Shown here: piece after piece, positions 1-8,327 of the stretch
How positions within the stretch are numbered: the stretch's first letter is position 1
Layout of the letters: every line of letters starts with the position of its first letter
DNA from: CAWCDJ01 sp963778675
GTDB lineage: Bacteria > Acidobacteriota > Terriglobia > Bryobacterales > Bryobacteraceae
Assembly (NCBI GenBank): GCA_963778675.1
Contig: CAVZVI010000007.1
Span: forward strand, 186,001 to 250,000
Reading direction: 5' to 3'
DNA: 64,000 bases
Translations under genes and position numbers: made by a program
Notes under the pieces: model-generated
Database searches by the model: none
Seen by the model: the letters and a program-made list of their open reading frames with translations, nothing else
Told to the model about the DNA's origin: nothing

Positions 1-735
1 AAGGGATTTACGGCATTGATCGTACGTGATCTTGCTGAAGGTGTCGATGCCCGACGCAAGTAGTACGATGGCTTTGCGTCCTTCGATGCCCGACATGCGG
101 TCAGCCGTGTCCGTGACCGCATCGAAGAGATTCGATTCGGAAAACGCCGGAATGTTGAGACGCTGCATGGCCTCCTGGGCCTTCGACCGGTCGGTGCTGA
201 AGTCGGAGAGAATCTCCGGCTTGATGTCGTACGCCACGATGGCCAGGTAGTCTTCGGGCTTCAACGTCGAGATGAATCCGAACGCCGCCTGCAGGGTCTG
301 ATACCAGGTGTAGCTCCAGTACTGCTGGAAGAGGTTACTGAACTCGATCACCAGCGACACCGTCAGCGGCGCTTCGCCCATATTGACGCTGGCGAGCTTC
401 TGCGGGACGTTGTCCTCGAGGATACGGAAGTTTCCAGGAGGAATGCCCGGGATGAAGTGCCCCTTGTTGTCGAGCACGGAGACATCGACAGTCACGACAT
501 CGACGTCGGTCTTGAAGTTCGCCAGGTTGCCGGCGTCGATCTTGTCCTTCTTGTACTGCGAAGGAATCTTGGGCAAGGTGCTTTCAGTGCTGTTACCGGC
601 CCCGGCATCCGGTTTGCGGGGGCGTGCTACGGTCCGGCTGGGATCCGTAATCGGCCCCTGCTCCTGGGCAATCACCAGGCCGGCCGCCGCGAGGAGTGCG
701 GTTCCGCACAAAACATACGGTTTCCAAGATCGCAT
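1..735 (-). CDS. VWA-like (VWFA-related acidobacterial) secreted protein, C-terminus cut off by window edge
   Basis: The frame starts at ATG 735 and stays open to base 1, giving 245 residues with the C-terminus missing. The N-terminus (MRSWKPYVLCGTALLAAAGL) is a signal peptide. A conserved stretch follows at about residues 75-125 (VDVVTVDVSVLDNKG, then FRILEDNVPQ), and after it a von Willebrand A-like fold (PLTVSLVIEFSN at about 135, KAIVLLASGIDTF near 225). This order is typical of the VWFA-related family that is expanded in Acidobacteria. Function is unknown; such proteins are exported and probably bind other proteins or metal through the VWA fold. In the first VWA strand the usual DxSxS motif reads EFSN, so metal binding may be altered. 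Family call is confident, role is not. Confidence 0.85.
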   Translation of the reverse strand, partial: MRSWKPYVLCGTALLAAAGLVIAQEQGPITDPSRTVARPRKPDAGAGNSTESTLPKIPSQYKKDKIDAGNLANFKTDVDVVTVDVSVLDNKGHFIPGIPPGNFRILEDNVPQKLASVNMGEAPLTVSLVIEFSNLFQQYWSYTWYQTLQAAFGFISTLKPEDYLAIVAYDIKPEILSDFSTDRSKAQEAMQRLNIPAFSESNLFDAVTDTADRMSGIEGRKAIVLLASGIDTFSKITYDQCRKSL

Positions 736-800
736 AGGCGTACTTCAGTCGTAACTATACCAAAAGACGCACAACGCGGACCGGCCGTTGCGGCCGTCCT

Positions 801-1535
801 TCAGTTCACCCAGGGGCCGTTGCCGTGCTTACGCATGTAAACCTGGAACTTCTTCTTGGCGCGCGCCAGCTTCCATTGCCGGTATGCCCCGCCGAGATCG
901 GGCATGCGGACCTTGGGGAGCCTGCCTTTGAGGTAAACGTACCCGAACGCCATTCCGCCCAGGTGGGCAATGGTGCTCACGCCGTTGTTGGGTCCGAACG
1001 TCATCAGCAGTTCGATGGCGGCGTAAATGATCACCAGGTACTTGGCCTTGATCGGGAACAGGAAGCTCATCAACACCGTCTGGTCGGGGTACAGGACGCC
1101 GAACGCCACCAGGATGCCGAAAATAGCGCCCGAGGCGCCGATCGTTGGGGTGAACCAATCGCCCAGGAGAATGTTGACGGCGAGCACGCAGACACCGGCG
1201 GCGATTCCACAGTAAAAGTAATACTTGAGGAATTGACGCGTTCCCCAGTCCCGCTCCAGTTGGGTTCCGAAAAACCACAGGGTGAGCATGTTGAATAGCA
1301 AGTGCCAGATGCCGCCGTGCAGGAACATGTAACTGAACAACTGCCAAACGAACAGGTTGTGCAGCGCGCCTTCCCCGTAAAGCGCGAAGAGCACGGTCAT
1401 GTGGCGGGCGATGGTCCGGCCGCCGAGGTAGTACAGCACGAAGACTGCGGTATTGATAATCAGCAGCCACTTCAACCCCGGTGGGAAATAGTCGTGAATG
1501 AACGAGTTTCGAAAGGTGTACCGACGCTGGGCCAT
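801..1535 (-). CDS. Rhomboid family intramembrane serine protease
   Basis: A 244-residue polytopic membrane protein. It has the rhomboid catalytic dyad: Ser135 in the GASG motif (TIGASGAIFG) and His191 in the last-helix motif AHLGG. The conserved loop/helix HGGIWHLLFNM sits at about residues 73-83. Rhomboids cut substrate transmembrane helices inside the membrane; nothing here points to a particular substrate. The C-terminal tail (about residues 205-244) is basic and cytosolic-looking. ATG at 1535 is the natural start. A small membrane protein lies upstream on the same strand with only 47 bp between, so the two may be cotranscribed. Confidence 0.93.
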   Translation of the reverse strand: MAQRRYTFRNSFIHDYFPPGLKWLLIINTAVFVLYYLGGRTIARHMTVLFALYGEGALHNLFVWQLFSYMFLHGGIWHLLFNMLTLWFFGTQLERDWGTRQFLKYYFYCGIAAGVCVLAVNILLGDWFTPTIGASGAIFGILVAFGVLYPDQTVLMSFLFPIKAKYLVIIYAAIELLMTFGPNNGVSTIAHLGGMAFGYVYLKGRLPKVRMPDLGGAYRQWKLARAKKKFQVYMRKHGNGPWVN

Positions 1536-1582
1536 GGCGGGTGCTCTACGTCCAGGATAACAAAAGAGTCACCGCGGAACGC

Positions 1583-1870
1583 TCAAGAAACGGCCGGATC
1601 GCCGCCCTTTCCGTAGTGGTTCAGAATGCGGGAACACAACTGCAGCAGGACGGCCGCGGCCAGCCAGACCTGCCAGTGGGAAAAGAAACCAGTGGAGATG
1701 GCAAAGCGGCTGGTCCAATTCATGTCGGCCGCAATTCGCCACATGGCAAGCACTGCTGCCATCACCGCGGCGGGCGTCAACAACGCGGCAGCCGCCAGCG
1801 CGAATTTGCGATTCTTGCCACGCTTCCTGACGAGTCTCGGCCCTTTTCTGAAGCGAATCCGGACCACCAT
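1583..1870 (-). CDS. Small two-helix membrane protein of unknown function
   Basis: A 95-residue frame starting at ATG 1870. The N-terminus is strongly basic (RIRFRKGPRLVRKRGKNRK). Two hydrophobic stretches follow, at about residues 23-45 and 62-82, fitting a small inner-membrane protein with two transmembrane helices. I do not recognise the family. It lies just upstream of the rhomboid gene in the same direction. It could be real, but small hydrophobic frames in GC-rich DNA are error-prone, so confidence is moderate. Confidence 0.5.
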   Translation of the reverse strand: MVVRIRFRKGPRLVRKRGKNRKFALAAAALLTPAAVMAAVLAMWRIAADMNWTSRFAISTGFFSHWQVWLAAAVLLQLCSRILNHYGKGGDPAVS

Positions 1871-1951
1871 GTCGCTGTTGATACCAATCTAACAGCTTTT
1901 TGCGATAGATTATTGTCTTCGGAAGGTTCGGACTCATTCGAGAGGACAATC

Positions 1952-3120
1952 ATGCATCGACTGAATACTGCAGTTTTCGGCACCGGTTTTGTGGGGCGCG
2001 TCCACCTGGAAGGAATTCGCCGCGTGGGCTACGTGAACCTCTACGCGATCGGAGAGCCCGAGATCGAGAAGGCCAGGAAACTGGCCGATGAATTTCAGGC
2101 TGAGAAGACGGAAGCGGATTACCACAAGATTCTGGATGATCCGGCCGTGGACGCCGTCCACGTCTGCACGCCCAACGCGCTGCACTTCCCGATCGCGCAG
2201 GACGCCCTGAAAGCCGGCAAGCACGTGATCTGCGAGAAGCCGCTGGCGATCTCGGTGGAGGAGGCGCGCAAGCTGGTGGCGCTGGCCAAAGAGACCAAGC
2301 TTCGCAACTGCACCTCCCACAACCTCCGCTACTACCCGATGGTGCAGCAGATGCGCCGCATGCGGGAAGCGGGCGACCTCGGCGAGATCCTGGTGTTGCA
2401 GGGCACCTATTCGCAGGACTGGCTGCTCTACGACACCGACTGGAACTGGCGCATCGATTCGCAAATCCAATGGACCGTCGCGCTGCATGGCGGATATCGG
2501 CTCGCACTGGTGCGACATGGCCGAGCACGTGACCGGCCAGCGCATCACTTCCCTGTGCGCCGACCTGCAGACCTTCCACAAGACGCGCAAGCGGCCCAAG
2601 GGTCCGATCGAGACGTTCGCCGGAAAGACGCTGAGGCCGGAAGACTACGTGGAAGTGCCGATCGACACGGAGGATTTCGGCGGCGTGATTTTCCGCATGG
2701 GCGACCGCACGCGCGGGGCCTTCACCGCAAGCCAGGTATCGGCGGGCCGGAAGAACCGGCTGAGCATCGAGATCTACGGCAGCAAGTGCAGCGTGGCCTG
2801 GGACCAGGAACGGCCCGACGAGCTGTGGATCGGGAACCGCAACACGAACAACCAGATCCTCGATCAAGGATCCGTCGCTGATGAAGCCGGAAGCGCGCTC
2901 CTACGCGGACCTGCCGGGCGGCCACAGCGAAGGCTACGACGACACGTTCAAGCAGGTGTTCCGGCGGTTCTACCGGTCGATCGAAGAGCCCGGGTCGCCG
3001 GCGGAATACCCGCAGTTCGCCGACGGGCTGCGGCAGCTCACGATCCTCGAGGCCGAATTGAAGAGCAGCCAGTCGCGGGCGTGGGTGGACGTGCCGGCGA
3101 TGCAGGCGGCTTCCGCGTAG
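1952..3120 (+). pseudogene. Gfo/Idh/MocA family oxidoreductase interrupted by two +1 frameshifts
   Basis: Three frames join into one full-length protein. Residues from ATG 1952 (MHRLNTAVFGTGFVGRVH) give the Rossmann NAD(P)-binding motif, with the catalytic-type motif CEKPLAIS further on. Near 2462 the frame moves by +1 and continues as MADIGSHWCDMAEHVTGQ, a conserved block of this family. Near 2865 it moves +1 again and continues as KDPSLMKPEARSYADLPGG to the stop at 3120. Each break is repaired by removing one base (for example C2462 in TTCGCAAA and C2865 in GATCAAGG). The repaired product would be about 388 residues, normal for a sugar or inositol dehydrogenase-like enzyme. Apart from the two shifts no decay is visible, so sequencing error is as likely as true pseudogenisation. 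Confidence 0.85.
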
Positions 3121-3181
3121 CCTTAGCGGCGCACTGGTAAAATCGCGGCACAACCTGCCGGCCTGCGCGGGAGGAATCCTT

Positions 3182-4528
3182 TCAGGCCGGTTGGCCGCCG
3201 CCCTCCCCGGACTGGACGTGCGAACCGGCCCCCTCCCAGCCCCGCAGCAGGCGAAGGGTGCGATCGCCGATGCGGGCGCGGTCGTGTTGCAGGCGGATTT
3301 CGCTCAAGGCGGCCTCCCGGATGCGGTAAACCATCTCCCGGAGGGTGGCGATGCGGTCCTCGCGAGTGACGCGGTAGTGGATCCGGTCGAGTACGCTCAA
3401 GATGCGCTCCAGGATTTCGGCATTGCCCGGGGAGTTCGAAACAATAGGGTCGATGGCCTGTTCGAGCAGGCCGGAGAAAGTGATCTCGCAGGTGATGACG
3501 CGCAGCGCGCCATCCAGGTAGTGCCGGTTTCCGGGATCTTGACAGTCGCAGAATGGCAGCAGCACGGCGCCGAGGTAATCGACGCACGTCATGGCGGTGG
3601 CCGTGTCGTTGATGCCGGGGGAGAGCGCCTTGAGGGCGACGTCCACGATCTGCCGGACGCCGTATTCGGGATCCTGATGAATCGTCCGAAAGCCCATCAG
3701 GACGAACATCCGGTTCAGTTCGGCGATGCCGGGATCGCCGGGTGGCCTCGCGCCGCGGCATCGCAGTATGGGTTCCGACCTCACGATGAACGTCCCTACT
3801 TCGCAGGCAACGGCCAGTACCAGGTCATGCCGGGCGGCGAATCGCAGGAGAGCATCGCGGTCGAGGGTTTGCAGGTATCCCGTTTCGAGCGCCGGCACAT
3901 CGTGCCACTCGCCTTCGCCGGCCGCGACGTCCTCATCCCCGCGGCCGGCGCGCGCATCCCTGCCGCGATACAACTTATCGAGTGCGGCTCTGGTCTCGTC
4001 CGCGATCGTGGACACGAAATGCGAAGCGGTCAGCGAAACCGCGATGTGATGGACGAAGTAGATGAACAGGCCGACACTTACGATGGCCAGCAGGATGCCG
4101 CCCAGGACGGCAATGGAAGGAACAAAGGAGTCCGGCTCCCCGCGGATCATTCTCAACACGACAAGGGCATAAGCGAATGACCCGGCGAATACACCCAGCG
4201 TGAGCTGGCTCCAGCGGTCGCGCATGTAGTTCCGTAGCGTGCGCGGGCTGTACTGATTTGCGGCAAGTGAGAGGGCTACCACGGTAATCGAAAACGTGAC
4301 GCCGGCTACCGTGACCATGGACGAGGCGATGGCCGAAAGGATACTGTACGCGCCGGATTCGCTCACCGCGAACAGGCGCGGAAAGCGTTCCGTGATCAAC
4401 GAGTCGTACTTCAAATCCAGGTTCAGGGCGCCGTAGGCCAACAGGACGCTTGCCGCCAGGATGACCGCGGGGAGAAACCAGAGCCCCTCCCGGATCATCG
4501 ACCCCAACTTTCTCAGCTTCTGCCACAT
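3182..4528 (-). CDS. DUF2254 family membrane protein
   Basis: 448 residues from ATG 4528 (MWQKLRKLGSMIREGLW); an in-frame ATG 16 codons upstream is less likely because the family starts at the first helix. Hydrophobic segments lie at about 15-37, 60-85, 105-125 and 135-160. The segment GVTFSITVVALSLAANQYSPR, with the following RTLRNYMRD, is the typical DUF2254 signature. The C-terminal half is soluble and contains the conserved run GINDTATAMTCVDYLG. Function is unknown in this family. The gene stands alone and is convergent with the frameshifted oxidoreductase. Confidence 0.88.
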   Translation of the reverse strand: MWQKLRKLGSMIREGLWFLPAVILAASVLLAYGALNLDLKYDSLITERFPRLFAVSESGAYSILSAIASSMVTVAGVTFSITVVALSLAANQYSPRTLRNYMRDRWSQLTLGVFAGSFAYALVVLRMIRGEPDSFVPSIAVLGGILLAIVSVGLFIYFVHHIAVSLTASHFVSTIADETRAALDKLYRGRDARAGRGDEDVAAGEGEWHDVPALETGYLQTLDRDALLRFAARHDLVLAVACEVGTFIVRSEPILRCRGARPPGDPGIAELNRMFVLMGFRTIHQDPEYGVRQIVDVALKALSPGINDTATAMTCVDYLGAVLLPFCDCQDPGNRHYLDGALRVITCEITFSGLLEQAIDPIVSNSPGNAEILERILSVLDRIHYRVTREDRIATLREMVYRIREAALSEIRLQHDRARIGDRTLRLLRGWEGAGSHVQSGEGGGQPA

Positions 4529-4621
4529 CGACAGTGCCCTGACACTGCACGGGCGTTGCCAAGTACGGAAACGCACGCCGGTGCGGCGGGGGCAGGCGCG
4601 TGTGCCTGCCCCTCGAAGACA

Positions 4622-7600
4622 TCAAAAGATCAGCTTGGCGCCCAACTGCATCGAGCGGTTGCCGCCCGCGCCGGTGATGTAGCCGAACGTCTTGTTGCCG
4701 ATTCCGGTATCCGGATTGTTCCACTGCGGCGTATTGATGACGCTGAAGCCCTCTCCCCGCAGCTCCAGGCTCGCCCGTTCGGAGAAGCGGAAACTGCGGA
4801 AGATCGAAGCATCCAGGTTCCAGTAGCCTGGACCGTAGATCACGCTGCGCCCCAGGTTGCCGAACTCCGGAGGAACCGGCTGGCCGTTGGGGATCTCGGC
4901 GCCCGGCTGGGCGAAGCACTGCGTGGTGACGGGGTTGGCCGAACCGAAGTTGCAAACGGTCGGGCTGAACCAGGGGGCGTCGCGGCCGGTACCATTCAGG
5001 ATCTGGATGCCACCCGGACCGAAGTAGTTCAACGTGTTGCTGTTGCCCGGAGCGTGCAGAATCGCGCTGGTTCCGCCGAACGTCAGGGGCGTCCCGCTGG
5101 CAATGGTCAGGACGCCGTTGACCTGCCACCCGCCCGCCAGCTTGGACGCGAGGCCCGATTGCAGGAGTTTGCGTCCCTTGCCGAACGGCAACTGGTACAC
5201 GTAGCTCTGCACGAAGTTGAACTTCCGGCTGAAATTCAGGATCTGCCAGTTCCGGCTGAGATCGCCGACGTAGTAGGAGAGGCCGCTGTCTTCGCTCTGG
5301 TAGCCCATCGCCTTGCCATAGGTAAAGGCGGTGGTGATCGCCAGGCCGGAAGAGTACCGCTTGTCGAACTTCACCTGCAGCGCGTTGTAGTTCGAGCTGA
5401 AACCGACGTAGCGCAGGTTGGTGCCGGCTTTGCGCCCGAACTTCTGGTAGAGGGGCTGCCCGTTGACGTCCGCCCCCAGGGTGGTGGCGGCGTTCATGTT
5501 GTAATTGGCCGGCTGGGCCACCCCGTGATTGCCGACATACGACACGTCCAGGGTCAAGTTGTGCGGCAGCCGCCGTTGGACCGCCAGGCTCCAGGATTCG
5601 ACATACGGCTCGCGGAAGTTGCCGTTGACGACGTCGTACACCTGGTTGAGGTCGGCGTTCGGAATGATTCCGTTGGACGGAACGTCCGCGGGCGTCGGCG
5701 CGGGGAAACCGGCCGCCAGCTTGGCGGTGTTGCCGTTCGGCAGAATCGCCGGACCGTACGTGTTATTCGGCTCGTAAGCGTTGTTCTGCTTCACCGGGAA
5801 ATTGTAGGCATAACTGTTGTCCGGGTACGGGCTGTAACTGATGCCGAACCCCGAGCGGATCACGGTCTCGTCGGTCAGGCGGTAGGCAATGCCCACACGC
5901 GGAGCGAAATCCTTCTTGTGCAGGGGGAGCCCCAGGTTCATTGGATTGTTTCCGATGCCCGCGATGACCAGGCTGTTGGTGTTGGGATCGTAATTCGAGA
6001 AACCGCCGGGATGAGCCGGAGTGGCTGCCGGATAAAGCTCCCAGCGCAAGCCCAGGTCTACGGTCAGTTTCGGAGTGACGGTCCACTTGTCCTGGAAGAA
6101 CGAGAAGAACTCCCACGCGCGGTAGGCCGGGAAGATGATGGGCAGGTCGCGCCCCACCTCGCTCGGCAGGTCGAGCAGGAAGCTGGCGAAATCGTTGCCG
6201 GGGCTGGTGGAGGCTCCCGGAATCGAGGTCTGCGACGTGCCGTAGCTGTAGCGGCCGCGGGGGCTGAAGGTCTGCGTCTGGAGCAGGTCGTCGCGAATGC
6301 GGCGCACGTCGATGCCCCACTTCAGCGTGTGGTTGTTCAGGGTCTTGGTCCAGGTATTGACGAAGTTGATATTCGTTTCCGCGCGGATCCACGGAAGGCT
6401 GGCCGAGTATCCGATAAACGGGCTCGAGAACCCGCCGATGTTGATGCCGACCTGGCCGCTGGTGAACGGGCTGACGTTGACGCCGGGGATGCCCAGCGCC
6501 TGGGCGTCGTTCGATCCATAGTCGATCTGGTTGGCTTCGTTGCGGTAGCGGTTGACGCCCGCGCGCGCTTCGGTAATCAGCGTGCCGCTGAAAATGTGAT
6601 CGTAGTTGATCGCCGCGCTGTGGGTGTTTTGCGAGCCGGTTGCCTGGAACCCGCCGCCGTGAGGGCCGCCCGCCGCACCAAACGCGGACTGGTCGACGGT
6701 CTTGGGGCTCTCGAAACTATAGCGGATCGAGAAGCGGTCATTGTCGGTCTGGTTGTGGTCCACCTTCACGTCGAACTGATCGGTGTTGCGGACGAAGGGA
6801 ATCAGTTCGAAGTAGTTCTGGGTGAGTCCCGAGAGATTCGGGCCGGGCACGAGTCCGAGAATCTTCATCGAGATCGGATCGATGCGGGCGCCCGGAATCG
6901 TGTTGCCCGGGAACGGCGTCCGCCCCGTGCCGTCGGCATTGCCGGTGAGCGGGTCGTAGATCGTGGTGCCGTACTCGCTCAGATTGCCGCTGCGCGCCTG
7001 CAGCGTGGGCAGCGTATAGCGGTCGCCATTGTACTGGTGATCCATGATGCGCAGATAGTCCCCGAAGAAGAACGTCCGGTTCTTGACGATCGGGCCGGAA
7101 ACCTGGCCGCCCACGTAGTTGTAAACGAAGTGCGAGCGGGCCGGGCTGTAGAACGACCGCGAGGAAAGCGCGCTGACCCGGTTGAACCAATATGCCTGGC
7201 CGTGCAGGCGGTTCGTGCCGGACTTGAGGATGACGTTGGTCACGGCGCCGGTGGCGCGGCCCAACTCCGCTTCGTAATCGCTGGTCGTGACGTCCACCGT
7301 CTGGATGGATTCGAGCGGCGGGATGAGCACCTGCAGCAGGCCGGTGCGCTCATTGTCGTCGATACCTTCGAACTGCAGGTTATTGGCCAGGCGAGACTGC
7401 CCGTTGACCTGCGTGGAAAGGGAGTTCTGCGGATTGAAGAACTGGGAATGCGGACGAAACGGCGCGGTGGCGCCGGGCACCAGGGCAATGAAGCTCTGGA
7501 AATTGCGGCCGGCCGTGACCGGCAGGTTCTGGATTTGCTGGGTTTCGATCTTGCGGCCCGTGTCGGCCCGTTCGGTCTGCAGCGCCGCCGCATCCGCCGT

Positions 7601-7963
7601 TACCGTCACGACCTCGTTCACCTGGCCGGGTTGCAGCGTGAGGTCGGCGCGAATTGTGGTGTTCACCACGACATCGAGACCCACGCGAGTAGCACGCTTG
7701 AAGCCGCTCTGCTCGGCCGAAACCGAGTAAGTGCCGGGCGGCAGGTTGGGAAACGTGTAGTTGCCGTTCGAGTTTGCCGTTGTATTGCGGCTGATTCCGG
7801 TGTTCACGTCAGTCGCGATCACATTTGCGTTTGGCACGATCGCGCCCGAGGCATCCGTGATCGTGCCGAGGAGCGTACCATTCACTGCCTGTCCCCAAAC
7901 CGAGACAGCCAGCGCGGCGCACAAGGCCGCCAAGGGCGTCCAACGAAGGACGAATCGTTTCAT
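4622..7963 (-). CDS. Oar-like TonB-dependent receptor with carboxypeptidase-regulatory N-terminal domain
   Basis: 1,113 residues from ATG 7963, preceded by a GGGAG ribosome site; 38 further open codons upstream are not needed. A signal peptide (MKRFVLRWTPLAALCAALA) is followed by a carboxypeptidase-regulatory/CnaB-like domain at about residues 25-110 (GTITDASGAIVPNANV, NLPPGTYSVSAEQSGFK), a plug domain (about 120-240; GLLQVLIPPLESIQTVDV) and a large outer-membrane beta-barrel ending in the aromatic C-terminus LGAKLIF. Acidobacteria, notably Solibacter-type genomes, carry many such receptors for large or complexed nutrients. The substrate cannot be read from the sequence, and no TonB/ExbBD or SusD partner is adjacent. 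Confidence 0.93.
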   Translation of the reverse strand: MKRFVLRWTPLAALCAALAVSVWGQAVNGTLLGTITDASGAIVPNANVIATDVNTGISRNTTANSNGNYTFPNLPPGTYSVSAEQSGFKRATRVGLDVVVNTTIRADLTLQPGQVNEVVTVTADAAALQTERADTGRKIETQQIQNLPVTAGRNFQSFIALVPGATAPFRPHSQFFNPQNSLSTQVNGQSRLANNLQFEGIDDNERTGLLQVLIPPLESIQTVDVTTSDYEAELGRATGAVTNVILKSGTNRLHGQAYWFNRVSALSSRSFYSPARSHFVYNYVGGQVSGPIVKNRTFFFGDYLRIMDHQYNGDRYTLPTLQARSGNLSEYGTTIYDPLTGNADGTGRTPFPGNTIPGARIDPISMKILGLVPGPNLSGLTQNYFELIPFVRNTDQFDVKVDHNQTDNDRFSIRYSFESPKTVDQSAFGAAGGPHGGGFQATGSQNTHSAAINYDHIFSGTLITEARAGVNRYRNEANQIDYGSNDAQALGIPGVNVSPFTSGQVGINIGGFSSPFIGYSASLPWIRAETNINFVNTWTKTLNNHTLKWGIDVRRIRDDLLQTQTFSPRGRYSYGTSQTSIPGASTSPGNDFASFLLDLPSEVGRDLPIIFPAYRAWEFFSFFQDKWTVTPKLTVDLGLRWELYPAATPAHPGGFSNYDPNTNSLVIAGIGNNPMNLGLPLHKKDFAPRVGIAYRLTDETVIRSGFGISYSPYPDNSYAYNFPVKQNNAYEPNNTYGPAILPNGNTAKLAAGFPAPTPADVPSNGIIPNADLNQVYDVVNGNFREPYVESWSLAVQRRLPHNLTLDVSYVGNHGVAQPANYNMNAATTLGADVNGQPLYQKFGRKAGTNLRYVGFSSNYNALQVKFDKRYSSGLAITTAFTYGKAMGYQSEDSGLSYYVGDLSRNWQILNFSRKFNFVQSYVYQLPFGKGRKLLQSGLASKLAGGWQVNGVLTIASGTPLTFGGTSAILHAPGNSNTLNYFGPGGIQILNGTGRDAPWFSPTVCNFGSANPVTTQCFAQPGAEIPNGQPVPPEFGNLGRSVIYGPGYWNLDASIFRSFRFSERASLELRGEGFSVINTPQWNNPDTGIGNKTFGYITGAGGNRSMQLGAKLIF

Positions 7964-8327
7964 CGAAGTATCTCCCCAAATTCCCGATGCGCCTTCCCCC
8001 GGAGACACAACTCCGGTACGACATGGCACATCGAAGATTGCGGTGAGGCGCCGCCTGGCGAGACCCCCTGTTTCCAAATCCCCGTCGGCAGGCTCAGACT
8101 GGGCCGCTGCCGGGACGCCCCTTACCGTGTGGCACTACAATACTCCAACTCGGCAATTCAATCCATCCTGGAAACAGTGTACTTGGGCTGAAAACAGCGC
8201 TAATTCTGCGGGTTATCGAACCTTGGTGTAATGCAAATCCTCGACGTGCGATACGATATAGACCCGACGATTCGGCCGGTTTGGGGCGGGGCGTGGCGTC
8301 GCCGTCGGTCATCCGCGTCTCACACCT
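7964..8327. other. 364-bp intergenic region upstream of the TonB receptor gene
   Basis: No credible gene is visible on either strand. The region contains a hairpin (described separately) in the presumed leader of the receptor gene and must hold its promoter on the minus strand. I could not pick a convincing -35/-10 pair. Confidence 0.5.
7999..8016 (-). promoter_or_regulatory. Perfect 6-bp inverted repeat in the receptor gene leader
   Basis: Arms CCGGAG and CTCCGG flank a 6-nt loop. The repeat ends 36 bp upstream of the receptor start codon. It would form a stable hairpin in the mRNA leader or could be a protein-binding site. No uridine run follows, so it is not a standard terminator. Confidence 0.35.

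Noticed and set aside
4556..8191. Antisense open frame of more than 1,200 codons opposite the TonB receptor
   Set aside because: Long antisense frames are expected opposite biased GC-rich codons. It has no signal, no recognisable domain and is rich in arginine, valine and glycine.
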